Assembly: GCA_944470555.2 (NCBI GenBank)
Contig: OX104134.1
Coordinates: 104,960,701 to 105,024,700 of the forward strand
Length of the DNA stretch: 64,000 nt
Reading direction: 5' to 3'
From: Heterobilharzia americana
Taxonomy: Eukaryota; Platyhelminthes; Trematoda; Strigeidida; Schistosomatidae
The notes below the pieces were generated by a model. That model was given only the letters and a program-made list of their open reading frames with translations, did not search any database and was not told the DNA's origin. The translations under genes were made by a program, and so were the position numbers. Shown here in pieces: positions 53,301-62,819 of this stretch; the first letter of the stretch is position 1, and every line of letters starts with the position of its first letter.

Positions 53301-55554
53301 TGCTTATTGTTACCACTTCTGCAGGTTGGATGCAGGATTTAGAGCAGTGTACCCTTTGTCTAGTTGGTGGTAACCCGCTATCTAATAATCCTCTCATAGT
53401 TGGTTTTAGCCTCATGCGCCAATATAGGAGCTGTTAATAATGATAGTTATTTTAACTTTGGATAACTATGTCAGGAGGTGTTCTCGAGCATGGAAAATTG
53501 AATTCTTGCAACAAGAGTGACTAAATTTTCAGCATCAGTCTAGCTGACAGAAACAAAATGAAGTGATCAGTCCAGGCAGTTCATGTTTCAGCCTCTGGGT
53601 ATGTGTGCGATCATTGTTCCAACATCAGAATCTGAAGTAGATAGTTTGAAACCAAACCTCGTAGACTGCTGCTACATATCCCAGAGTGGGAGGTTAAAAA
53701 TGAAGTTACTGCTCACCAAAAAGCACAGATAGGCACTGAAGCGGTTGAAATCCAATCAGAACCTTACTTATAGCTTGAACAGGTAACCGCAGTTGTGTAG
53801 TGTTACTAGGGGAAACGGATTACATCAGAAAGATGAATATAATTCTAAGTGATGAATCTAAGTATCAGAAATTACAAGGTGTTAAGGGTATGTTTTTGAA
53901 GATAGAACAGGAAATAGTTAGTTTCCTGACTTCACCGAAAAGAAGACAAATTATCTTACCCAAAATAAATAAACAGTTGAAACCTAGAGAAATAATATTC
54001 TGAGGTTATATGGACTACCTAAAATTCATAAAGTTGGGGTTCCACTGGGACGAATTTTAGATTAGCACAAATCACCGCACCACGCTGTGGCGAAGTGGTT
54101 TGTTTAGTTACTATCATTCGAACACAGCTTGGAAGACGTTTTCACATTTATTGGTCCAGTTAAGCAGAAAACACAGGATAGGGTCGTGCTGTCGCTGGAT
54201 GTTCACGAATCTTCCACTAGTGGAGACAGTTGACTGTATTTCGGAAATTACAACAGAAAACATTGGCTTACCTGATTGTTATTGCGATGCACACTTAATT
54301 TCAGTTTCTTATCAACTGTATATACAGTCATATAGGTGGGGTAACAGTATGTTCTTCACTGGAACCACTGCTTGATAAGTTGTTCAACTCAAAGTTGGAG
54401 AATGCTGTTTTGAAGCTGTACGTACATTCAATGGATATTTATTGCAGGTATATGGACGATACCTTTGTCATTTGTAATAAGAAGACGAAAGTAAATGAAT
54501 CACTGGTTGATCTTTTCAGAACCGATCCACTGATAATGTTCTTCCATGTACTGAAAAGTTCGAGCAAAATCTCTTTCTTTAGTATCCTTCTAGCTAAGTC
54601 AGACGGTGGAAAGATCATCAGAAGTGTTTATTGCAAACTATCTTGGAGTGGAATATATACACACTTTTATAGTTTTGTTCTACTTTCCTAAAAAGGGAAT
54701 TTGTTTCAATATCCACTTGGATGGGTAAGAAGATTTTATTCTGACTCTACAATAAATGAGAAGTTATAAGATTTGATGGACACCTTCGAACAGAATGGAT
54801 ATCCCAGAAATTTTATTACGAAAAATGTGATAAGGAGAATGGACAAGGCAGTTATCTTCAGATGTTACAACAAGCAAATATTCGTCTACCTTCAGTGATA
54901 ATCTAGCTGAAATTATTGCATGCAGACTTCAGTATTCATCAAAGAAAACGTTTCATGCAGCCACTGTGAAACTGATATTCAGCAATAGATGTATCTTACC
55001 ACCATTTATTGAAGGTGGAATATCTCGTATACCTATGTCAGTGTGTATCTGTAAATTCACCTGTTCCTATTGAGTCAGCTATTAAAGATAAACAAAGGGA
55101 ATCGTTCCAGTAACGCGTGAAAGAACATTTGCCGGTAGGACTAGCAAAAAAGGGATAAAGAAGATTACGAGTTTTATTTGGCTCCACCTAAATGATACTG
55201 ATCACACTGTAGACATTAAATCTGTTTTCTCAATCATCCACAGGATACCAGTTCGAATGTCACAAGCAGTAAGGGTTCGTCTTCTTCAAACTACTGAAGG
55301 TTCTAAATGAATTCAAATATCCTCTTATTCTTCCGCGGCCATCTGAAAAGATGAAGTTTACATAATTCAGGTTTACAGTGACTCAAGTAACTTGTTCATA
55401 TTTATTTTTCAATTTGATTTAGTGGGTTTTTTCTCACTTTTATTTACATTCGTGAAATTTTTATGTTTCTAATTTTCATTTGACCTAATATCCCACTGTC
55501 TGTTATGATTTTTATTTTTAATCCAGCTGTAACTGACAGTCCCTATACCTGCTA

Positions 55555-55617
<63 letters not shown>

Positions 55618-58600
55618 TCCGAAATCTTGTGAAATAAACGCTAACAAAATCCTGACCCCGTAATTAGCCTAATCTACAGATAAACCGTCAAAAGAATTCA
55701 CGCGTGGAGTGTATTCTTTACCACGTTTAAAATACTGTATTTAAAGGTAGAATCTGATAAGAATTAAGTGAAAATACGTTTTCTCTCAATTTTCCTAATC
55801 TTTTCAGTGTTTCTATGGTAATATTCCGTATACTAAAGTTCTTTGAACTAATTTGCATAACTTAAGAGTTAATTTCTCGTTAGGCACATCACATCCAGAT
55901 TTTTCGCGTGTGTATAAAGGTTTTCTGCTATCAGTCAGAATGTTTTTTCTTTCTACTTGTATAGTAATATATTTGTTATGAGGTTATTAGGATAACCATT
56001 TTCTACTAATATATTGCGTAAATTCGTCAATTCCTCCTAAATTGTATCTATCGAACACATGGCCTTCATTTCTATAACCGAGAGTTTTTATCAGCTAATC
56101 TTTAATCAATTTTGATGCCGTTGTGTTCTCTGAGCTGGATCGTTTAATCTAGGAGCCTTCGTTGTCACTCTAGGCAACACCATCAGCACAAACTTCAGAA
56201 CTAAGTGGGCGATAAGATTTTCTCCGCAATTTATTTGACAGATTGTCTTGATTGCCTTGTGTTTGATTGGTTGTTTCTGCCGAGTTCTTGTCGTCGTCTC
56301 CTTGTTCATTTTTGTTGGTTGTTCTAATGAGTTGAAATTCGACCTTGATATCTCTTACTAATTGACAGATAGGATCAATGTCAATGTCTGTTGACTGCTG
56401 ACTGGCCAAGCTTCTAAAAATGCTTTGACGTTCTTAGTATTCCCTCTATCCAGGATTTTCACATTTTCTCAGTCGAATTCATGTCGGCCAATCAAAATAA
56501 ATAGGGAGACGACAACAAGAACTTGGCAGAAACAGCTAATCACGCACAAGACCATCAAGACAATCTATCAAATAAATTGCAGAGAAAACCTTATCGCTCA
56601 CTTCTTCAGGAAGTTTGTGCTGATGATGTTGTCTAGAATGACAACGAAAGCTTCTAGATTAAACAATCCAGCTCAGAAAACATAACACCATCAAAATTAT
56701 CCCCCTAAACTACAAATATCCTCCATCACCATAGTGAAGTCTTTAATCAAGCTTGTGTAGGATCAAAGTTAAGGTTCCTACCTCACTTGTATAGGTATCT
56801 AGCTACCACCTTCTTAATCATGGGTTCGAGCGTTTCTTCAACACGGGCGACTGGATAGTATAATATGCCTGTATAGAGGCTAAAAAATAGTTATAAAATA
56901 CAGTCTTCCAAATATGAGAAGTCGTAGTGCGTAAATGTTTAAGGTACATTACCTACCTCATGTTTACAAAATCCTGCTTCAAGACTATAATCTCTATGGA
57001 TTCTCTGTTTGAAGGGAGGAAGGGAAGTGGTGTGACCCTTTGATCACTTCATTTATCTTAAGTAAATTGGTGGGTAACTCAATCTTAGTGAGGATGCAAA
57101 GCACGCTCTAGTCTGTTGCTAACTGTCACCGAAATCTTATTTACATGCTTAATAAGTTCAATTACTATTTAAGTATAGTGGTAAACTGCGGTAAGCAGAT
57201 GTAGAGTACTAAGTAGAAATAATACTTTGAAACACAGCCAATAAAATTCTTGACATAAAATGATTGTTCAAATAGGAGTTGTAAATTTTCTTCCTTCTGG
57301 TTTAGGAACTATAGATCCCCCGGTTTGGGTCAATGAGATAGTGTACTTCGGATTAGGCACATCAGTTGGTTCAAAATTTGTTACTATAACATAAATCCAC
57401 CTAAATTTAATCCTCTCCTCAATTTTGAAATTGTATCAGGTGCTGCATTGCTCATGTTTGTCTATCTTTTAGATTAAGAGAGTCAATTTTAGTGCATTTA
57501 AAACCTGCTTAGCAAATAAATATCACTTATTTATTCAAAATTTTCCCCTTATTCCTCTGTAGACATGTACAACAAACATAAAACATCTAGAACAAATACA
57601 ACAGGTGGATTTAGCTTCGTTAATCGGATTGATCACTGGTGCTGGTATACCCTCAAGAAGTCTTGGTATTTTATCATCATCATGGTTGAATAATCTTTGG
57701 TCTTCAAATGAGGACAGATTAAAAGTTATGCTTTTATTGATGAAACATTTTGGTCAACTGATTGGTGAATGTAAATTCTTTTCAGAATCATCTAGTATAT
57801 TAGAGAACACAAATTGTACTTCAAGTATATGGGGTAAAGAGAAAAGTGAGTCCCTGATATTATTTTCATTTCATGCACTAACTTTGTTGTAAACAACAAT
57901 GAATTATCTTGTTACTTTAGTTGGTATACAGGGCCGAATTGCTCGGCAAGTATCATTACAACAACTGATACCCGTAGTTATCGTGTCTCAGGATTCTAGT
58001 CTCAGCGGAAGCATCACTCAGTGGGGTACACGTTCATCTAGCTGACAAGTCTCAAATAGGATGAAACGCGTCCCTGAATTCCCCTGATAGCTACAACCAA
58101 GTAAATTATCATAATAAATATTCAGGCAATATCAAGGCATCCGCATAGGGGCCCATATACTCTAGAGGTAGAACAATTCGATCCAGTAAAATAACGGGGA
58201 ACTACAAGTATATCAACAAATAATGATAGTAACCAATACCGTTGTAGGAGAGGTGAGTATCGTATCCCAGTGGCCCAGTGGATAATGCTTCGACGTTTGA
58301 AGCAACGTCTACTAGGTTCGAGTCTCAGTGAGAGCAATACACTGGGGTGCATGTTCATCCAGCCGACGCGTGAGTCCCAAATAGGACGAAACACGCGTCC
58401 TGGATTCTTCTACTAGTCACCAAGGTGAATACCACGAATTATCTCCTAAATTTAACAGCTGTTTAATCTGCTGATTGTAGAAATTTGATCGCCTTGAAAA
58501 TAGGGTTAATTTGACACTGACATCATTTAAAAAATTGCTGAGCTTCTCACCTTCCTCTTCTGGGACGAAACTTAAAATTTGTAGATCACACATCAAGCAT

Positions 58601-61600
58601 TAATCGGTTATGAATCCATGTCCAGTGCTAGCCAAATTCAGTTGCTTTTTAAGAATACACAACTCTTCTAGGATTACAATGGCAACCATCTATCTTCATT
58701 GACATGTATAACAATCCTATTTTCTCAGCAATTCATTTCATGATTCCCTAACTGGATGGCATGAAATCTAGGGACTGAAAAGCGTTCTCAATGATACATT
58801 GAAAACATTGTAACATGAAAGAGATTGGATGAGACCAGAGAGTGCTGCGGTTCAGTTGGCAGAGCCCCAGGCCCAGTAGTCCTGTGCTGACTGTATTTAT
58901 AGCAGACTATTTGTAGGTGAGGAGTAGTCGCGAAATAAATATGAGCTCAATTTGTTCTGCAAATTGTGTTATTCGTGTTTCGATGGAAGCGATCATACGA
59001 ATACTTTGTTTGAATGTTTTAAGCAAGCATTTCCTCCAGAACCCGTAAAGTCATCTGATCATTAGGTGACAATCCGTTGCAAAATTGTTCGAGACTCTAG
59101 GTGATATGGCTCAGAGTCGATCTCAGGGCACATATCCACCCACACATTATCGTAATCCTAATCATGATACCGAACTTCATTATTGTTTCACCATCTATTG
59201 TTCTCTTCTCAGAACTTTCTACCTCTTTTGATTACCTTTCTCCTGATTTCTCCATGTTTCATCTTGGTGCGCTGATACGAAGTGCGTCATTATGAACGGT
59301 AACACAGATTTCATGTAAGTGCTAACTGAATGACATTCATAGTTATCTGTAAAGTATGATTTTAAGAACGAATCTGAGAAGTCATACCGATCTTGGTGAC
59401 TATCGGGAAAATCCAGGAAGCGCTTTTCATCCTATTTGAAGCGCGTTAACTGAATGTATCTGCACCTCAGTGAGCGATTTTGTTATCACTGAAGCTTCGA
59501 CCCCGTACTCTTCGCTCCAAAAGCCAGAGCGTTATCAACTAAGCCACTGGGACACGACAGCCACCTCTTGTTTAACGGGTACCAGTTGTTATAATGATAA
59601 AGAAGTCATTTTGATTAATTACTACGGCACTAGCATATTTATTTCAAACACCAATTTACACTTCATTAGTGTAAACTTTGTAGTCAAGCACTGAGTTTTA
59701 TGAACCCATTAGCTCATTGATCACAGCACTTATATCCCACACATTTTTACGTGGGAGCTCATAGACCTATGTACAACATTCTCACCTAATTGTGTTTAAA
59801 ATATGAGGATTATTAGTGGATAAGGCAGTGTGTTCGAGATTCCATAGGTCTGATGGCTTTCGTCGGGCTTACGGCATATCTTATATACTCCATTAACGTA
59901 TTATTAAAATTATTATCCCACTTAGAAACCATACACTTTTTACATTTGGTGTGGGAAATATTCACATTCCCAGTAGAACGTCATTTGTCGGGTGACTTTA
60001 AAGGCCACCCTAGCAAATTCTGAACTAACCAATCAGCTTTTCGGCTATGAGGGTAGTTATTTGTAAAATGAAGAAACATGATTGATTATCTCAGCAGTTG
60101 CTAGGATGGCCTTGAAGTCGCCCCGTTTGTCAAGGCTATGAAAATGAATATACCGCTGCATAAAATCCTTGTTCACACCGGTTGGAGTACGATCTACTGC
60201 TTCGAAGGCATCTACACTGTTCTTCAACAAAGTTCTTGTTTAATCACTTCTTTATGCGATATCTACAAATTTCATCATATATAATGTCATTCTGCGACGT
60301 ACGAATGGATATAAGACTAAAACTATGGCACTGTAGTAGAATGTAATTCACTTTAGATAAATGAATAATACTGTACGATATACTTAACAAATCAATTGAA
60401 ATGATATCGAGAAATACACATACTCTGGTTGCTATTTGACTTATCGACACCAGTGCATGAGCAAGCAAGAAAATGAAGTCAGTACCCGGCAGAAAAACTT
60501 AGTTTTGAAGACAGTATCGTGTTGGCGATATGCCGAGCTCATAAAATCCTTTCCTATAATTCATCTCAGCAAATGTAATTTATACCAGCTATATAAATGA
60601 TATTTGTTTATCCGTAAAGGCATGGTTTGCGAGTGGCGTTACGGTTTTTATACCTGGCAACTGATTTCTCGTGGGTTTTCTTGCCTCCTAGTACGCCGAT
60701 ATACTAATTCGGCTAATACTGTCTTGTTATCGAGTTTCTTCTGAATATTAGTTAGTACATCAGGTAGATATAACTGTCTAAATCGAAAGATATTATAAGG
60801 TTACAGGCTTTTGATTTAAGGTGTGTCTCCGTAACATTACCTACTTGTGACTGGAGCACCATGTGAGCGATGTTGAGATTAGGCACACAATTTTGCAAAT
60901 GTTGGTAGAGGATGAAGGTTCAAAACCTCACTGGGGCAGCTTGGATATACGTTTTTCTTCCCGAACCACTACCTACAGTTTATCTGATCTGTATATGAAG
61001 GTTTAGACTGCCAGACTGGGTTTTTACACCTTGATGACTAGCGTCAACTTGAACCGATACATCTGTGTACTCGATTCTGCATTGATTTGTATAACTGTGT
61101 GACATCAAGCAAACACAGAAAAGAAAAACTTCGTAAAGATGAGTTTTTCCGGTTTGTCACTAAAAAACATAAGAAGCCGAAAAATGCGGATGGTTATCAG
61201 TGTTAACCTCTAATTTTTATCCGTCAGAAAGCTAAATAGCAGCTGCAGTAAATAGCAGTTTGAGTAATTTTACAGCGTGATACATTATTGTGAATGAAAT
61301 GAGCGGAGATGCAGCTCATTAGTGCATGAGCTTGAGTTTAAACTGTTAGGCCCCGAGTTTAAATTCTACTCCACACCGGGCAGCTATACGACGCCATATT
61401 ACTTTCTACTATCATTTTATATTTTTGAGCGAAATTAGTGTTAGCGCATTTTATTTTCTTGAATATCTTTCCCCCTTAATTGACTTCTTTCTTAGCAATG
61501 AAATACAATGTTTTAATGGATGAAATCATCTCTTGGTTGCATTGTCAAAAGGCTAAAGACGATTTAATAGCTAAATCAAAAAATATTGACTGTCGACAGA

Positions 61601-61737
61601 TGGGTTCACGTGTTAAAGGTGAATCACTGATTCATGAGTCAGTCAAACTACTTCAAGATCTGCAGTCGGATTCTTTGTCAAAGGCTGAACACTTGGATAA
61701 TCATCAAATGCTAATCGGTGGTATACTCATGTGGATT
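47169..61737 (+). CDS. PIGG: GPI ethanolamine phosphate transferase 2 (PIGG/GPI7-like), three internal exons
   Basis: PIGG/GPI7 is an ER multi-pass enzyme that adds an ethanolamine phosphate to the second mannose of GPI precursors. Exons 47169-47333, 57563-57845 and 61496-61737 join in frame (690 nt, 230 residues) with GT-AG borders. The first has the metal-binding GDHGMSDQGSHGG motif of the alkaline-phosphatase-like catalytic fold; SHGGST rather than DHGG favours PIGG over PIGO. The second has VDLASLIGLITGAGIPSRSLGIL, matching the QTDVAATLAIALGLPIPKDSVG block of human PIGG. The third leads into a membrane segment (GGILMWI). The N-terminal catalytic half and the C-terminal membrane domain lie outside what I can see. 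Confidence 0.82.
47965..48775 (-). mobile_element. RTE-A remnant, C-terminus and 3' end
   Basis: Minus-strand degraded copy. The 104-codon frame at 48444-48758 has ECVNHFIYLGS and IKGRVNCGVVRPVLLHSCKKWAL, matching the family-A VECVDHFTYLGS to CETWPL stretch. A short ATT-triplet expansion at 48424-48440 lies inside it. Confidence 0.75.
49166..49211 (-). ncRNA. Hammerhead ribozyme candidate in a type-2 SINE
   Basis: Read on the minus strand: stem I GTACTG/CAGTGC (six pairs with one G-U), core CTGAGGAG (complement of 49198-49205), stem II TCC...GGA, GAAA (complement of 49180-49183), and cleavage triplet GTC (complement of 49172-49174). Stem III ACAGCCGT has one mismatch. Position 7 is G; this position tolerates any base. 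Confidence 0.65.
49529..49575 (+). ncRNA. Hammerhead ribozyme candidate in a type-2 SINE
   Basis: Core CTGAGGAG at 49535-49542, stem II TCC (49543-49545) with GGA (49553-49555), GAAA at 49557-49560, self-complementary stem III ACAGCTGT, and GTC at 49666 minus 100, i.e. 49566-49568. Stem I ACTG/CAGT has four pairs. This is the only plus-strand copy in the window with both cores, site and stem III all matching the consensus. Confidence 0.7.
49665..50635 (-). mobile_element. RTE-B copy, 5'-truncated
   Basis: Minus-strand copy of family B from its AT-rich 3' tail (about 49665) to within the RT domain. The frame at 50197-50511 carries MDFADDLCLMSHKLEDLQ, nearly the same text as in the 31055-34200 copy. 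It is interrupted by frameshifts and small duplications. Truncation falls at a position equivalent to about 31980 of the other copy. Confidence 0.8.
50733..51125 (-). mobile_element. Type-2 tRNA-like SINE
   Basis: Minus-strand unit with tRNA-like part (complement of GGATCGAACCCAAGACC at 50848 and GGCCACTGGG at 50894) and a damaged hammerhead segment. Confidence 0.75.
51125..51460. mobile_element. Type-2 SINE, inverted pair
   Basis: A minus half (51140-51240, hammerhead with CAAAA instead of CGAAA) meets a plus part with box B-like GAGTTCGATCCC (51319) and a hammerhead segment with CTGGGGAG and GAAG. Both are inactive by core consensus. Confidence 0.7.
51470..52100. other. No recognised feature
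   Basis: Intronic AT-rich sequence with an A run and a T run near 51880-51905. No gene or repeat identified. Confidence 0.35.
52100..52390 (-). mobile_element. RTE-A 3'-end remnant
   Basis: The start of the minus-strand frame at 51962-52366 (LGWSPQDTKNQGLASQNPS) corresponds to the LGGWGPRDKRNQWLETLGDM stretch of family A. The rest is decayed 3' UTR. Confidence 0.55.
52740..53000 (-). mobile_element. Type-2 SINE, partial
   Basis: Minus-strand unit with the family head (GGACTGACATCAATCGG on the plus strand), a hammerhead segment with CTGAGGAG but GAGA in the second core, and part of the tRNA-like region. Confidence 0.7.
53069..53437 (+). other. Unrecognised open frame, 122 codons
   Basis: The frame has cysteine-rich text (VKCYSCYGTK, QGSCSPSACFFE, EQCTLCLVGG) but no domain I can place. 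It lies just upstream of the Penelope-like element in the same orientation, so it may be part of that element's leader or an unrelated chance frame. Confidence 0.25.
53580..55400 (+). mobile_element. Penelope-like retroelement (Cercyon-type?), degraded
   Basis: The plus strand shows KRLKSNQNLTY, YIRKMNIILSDESKYQKLQ, an IILPKINKQLKPRE block followed by YGLPKIHK-like text (YMDYLKFIKLGFHW, damaged), the active-site box RYMDDTFVI (54448-54474), and FFSILLAKSDGGKIIRSVYCKLSW. Further on, KEHLPVGLAKKGIKKITSF and DTDHTVDIKSVF match the C-terminal GIY-YIG endonuclease region of Penelope-like elements. This combination of RT type plus GIY-YIG is diagnostic. Multiple stops and shifts. It lies in the long PIGG intron, sense to the gene. 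No hammerhead was found next to it. Confidence 0.75.
54380..54691 (+). pseudogene. Penelope-like RT active-site region
   Basis: A 103-codon frame covering the RYMDDTFVICNKK catalytic box and the following thumb region to THFYSF. Frame-broken on both sides. Confidence 0.7.
55558..55613. repeat. (TA)n microsatellite, 56 bp
   Basis: Uninterrupted TA dinucleotides. Likely polymorphic and a possible site of assembly length error. Confidence 0.95.
55620..56100. other. No recognised feature
   Basis: Intronic AT-rich sequence between the microsatellite and the inverted repeat. Confidence 0.35.
56108..56318. repeat. Left arm of an inverted repeat with coding-like text
   Basis: Reverse complement, with about one mismatch in five, of 56485-56698. 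On the minus strand it reads NKNEQGDDDKNSAETTNQ, DNLSNKLRRKSYRPL and EVCADGVA. Confidence 0.75.
56170..56409 (-). pseudogene. Unidentified retroelement-like frame
   Basis: A 79-codon minus-strand frame, MASQQSTDIDIDPICQLVRD and onward, polar and glutamine/asparagine-rich. Because the second half is duplicated in the opposite arm with many synonymous-looking changes, it was once part of a repeated coding sequence. The family is unknown; the leader of a Penelope-like or LTR element is possible. Confidence 0.4.
56485..56698. repeat. Right arm of the inverted repeat
   Basis: On the plus strand it reads GDDNKNLAETANH, DNLSNKLQRKPYRSL and EVCADDVV, the same text as the left arm on the opposite strand. 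The two arms enclose about 165 bp. Confidence 0.75.
57563..57845 (+). CDS. PIGG: PIGG-like exon
   Basis: 94 codons plus one base. It starts TCTTNIKHLEQIQQVDLAS and includes GAGIPSRSLGIL, LKVMLLLMKHFGQLIGE. The conserved Q-x-D-x2-x-x-L-x-x-x-x-G-x-x-I-P pattern closes the catalytic fold in PIGG. Acceptor ATTCCTCTGTAG, donor GTGAGT. Confidence 0.82.
57935..58100 (+). mobile_element. Type-1 SINE, degraded
   Basis: tRNA-like part lost; the hammerhead segment at 58030-58080 has CTGACAAG and GAAAC. In the PIGG intron 57846-61495. Confidence 0.65.
58130..58430 (+). mobile_element. Type-1 SINE with hammerhead relic
   Basis: Box A CAGTGGCCCAGTGGATAA at 58270 and box B AGGTTCGAGTCTC at 58313 precede a hammerhead in which the first core is replaced by CCGACGCGTGAG, while GAAAC and the GTC site are intact. 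Confidence 0.75.
58440..59390. other. Intron section, nothing recognised
   Basis: About 950 bp, AT-rich. A 64-codon frame at 59101-59295 is hydrophobic and not recognised. Confidence 0.35.
59395..59570 (-). mobile_element. Type-1 SINE, degraded
   Basis: Minus-strand unit. tRNA-like part is the complement of 59490-59560 (GTGGCTTAGTTGATAACGC and GGTCGAAGC); the hammerhead core is lost (GTTAACGCG in place of CTGATGAG). Confidence 0.65.
59575..60775. other. Intron section, nothing recognised
   Basis: AT-rich, 1.2 kb. No convincing coding frame or known repeat. Confidence 0.35.
60780..61090 (+). mobile_element. RTE-A remnant, C-terminus
   Basis: Plus-strand heavily decayed copy. RLQAFD-like text at 60800-60820 and the HRLRWLGH-equivalent region at 60910-60960 place it in family A. 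Confidence 0.55.
61300..61405 (+). mobile_element. tRNA-like element (third type), degraded
   Basis: GATGCAGCTCATTAGTGCATGAG with a CCGAGTTTAAATTC box B-like string resembles the element at 20700. Weak evidence. Confidence 0.4.
61496..61737 (+). CDS. PIGG: PIGG-like exon leading into the membrane domain
   Basis: 80 codons plus two bases. YNVLMDEIISWLHCQKAKDDL and HESVKLLQDLQ are amphipathic and match the linker after the catalytic fold; the exon ends at the start of a hydrophobic segment (MLIGGILMWI). Acceptor TTCTTTCTTAG, donor GTGAGT. Sequence identity is low here, so assignment rests on phase, order and spacing. Confidence 0.72.
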
Positions 61738-62061
61738 GTGAGTTGTTCTTTTTTATGATAATTTTTATCGTTTACATATTTTAGGAAGAACACGGATACC
61801 AGTTTAAACTGATTAACATTGGCACCATTTTATTTCCTTGGATTCTCGTTAGCTGCTCAAAACTGAGAATAATAAAGCATAATGATGATAAGAGAGATAT
61901 GAGCACACTCTACTTTACTGGAAGTACTTAAAACAAACAGGGATTGATATTGTTCGGTTAGAAATCAAAGCAGCGAATCAAAAGAAGGTGAGATTATCGA
62001 AAGATAAACAGTTTTGGCAATAAGGGATTGTGAGACTGAGAATGTAAGTAAATCGTTAGAT

Positions 62062-62210
62062 GCATGATCTAGTGGATAGCGCTTTGGCGTTTTGAAGCAA
62101 TAAGTGTGAGGTTCGAGTTTCAGTGGGAACAACATCACTCACTGGGGTGCAGGTTCATCCAGGACGAAACACGCGTCCTGGATTCTACTGCTAGCCACAA
62201 CTAAGTCAAT
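62062..62210 (+). mobile_element. Type-1 SINE with deleted ribozyme core
   Basis: tRNA-like part (GATCTAGTGGATAGCGC, box B GAGGTTCGAGTTT) followed by GTTCATCC joined directly to AGGACGAAACACGCGTCC. The whole CTGATGAG/stem II 5' segment is deleted. Confidence 0.75.
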
Positions 62211-62674
62211 TTTAAGTAGGATTACAGGTTAGATAAATTAAGTCGTTAAGACATAAAGAGAGAAAGAGAAAGGGACTGATAACAAATCCCTTTGCGATTC
62301 AGTCTTTACGTGTTTCTACAGTAATAGCTCCAGCAATTTAGATCCATTTCATTCGCTTATCATCTTTAAGGATTTCAAGACATCTCAGCTTGGGTTCTGC
62401 GTTAGCCACATGTTGAGCAGCCTCACTGCTAAGTAAATCGAAAATATACCCCTCTCTTTCTCTTCATTTTGAGGTGTTCAGTTCATTTTGTTTCACTTGC
62501 AGTGTATGTGAGTGTTAAAAAGCCCTGAAAAAATAACCATTTTCATCTACGCATAACACAATCTCCATCCAGTGTTGTCGTAGAGTTACTTTCCCCACGT
62601 GAAACTTGTTTTGCATCATCTGTTACGATTTCGTATTAAAACTTCGGGAAATCTCATATGAAAGGAAGTCACAG

Positions 62675-62815
62675 GTGAGCACTGGTGGGGTCGTGGGTGT
62701 ATATTTCTGAGGATTCCCATACCAAGATGTAACAGCTCTCCAGTCCTCCCAGGCTTTCAATGGTTCTTCAACTAATATCAGTCTGTGATGAATGCCAGCT
62801 TATGATACTTCATTG
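62675..62815 (+). mobile_element. Type-2 SINE, 3' fragment
   Basis: Retains GGGGTCGTGGGTG, then a degraded hammerhead segment and the family end (TCAACTAATATCAGTC). Confidence 0.65.
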
Positions 62816-62819
62816 TCAT

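Larger units (their letters stand above)
47334..57562 (+). other. PIGG-like intron, 10229 bp
   Basis: Contains two or three RTE remnants, several type-2 SINEs, a Penelope-like element, a TA microsatellite and an inverted repeat, listed separately. Stretches 47340-47960, 48780-49100 and 56700-57560 show nothing recognisable. Confidence 0.8.

Noticed and set aside
55558..55613. TA repeat as a replication origin or special structure
   Set aside because: Nothing around it supports a role; a simple microsatellite is enough.
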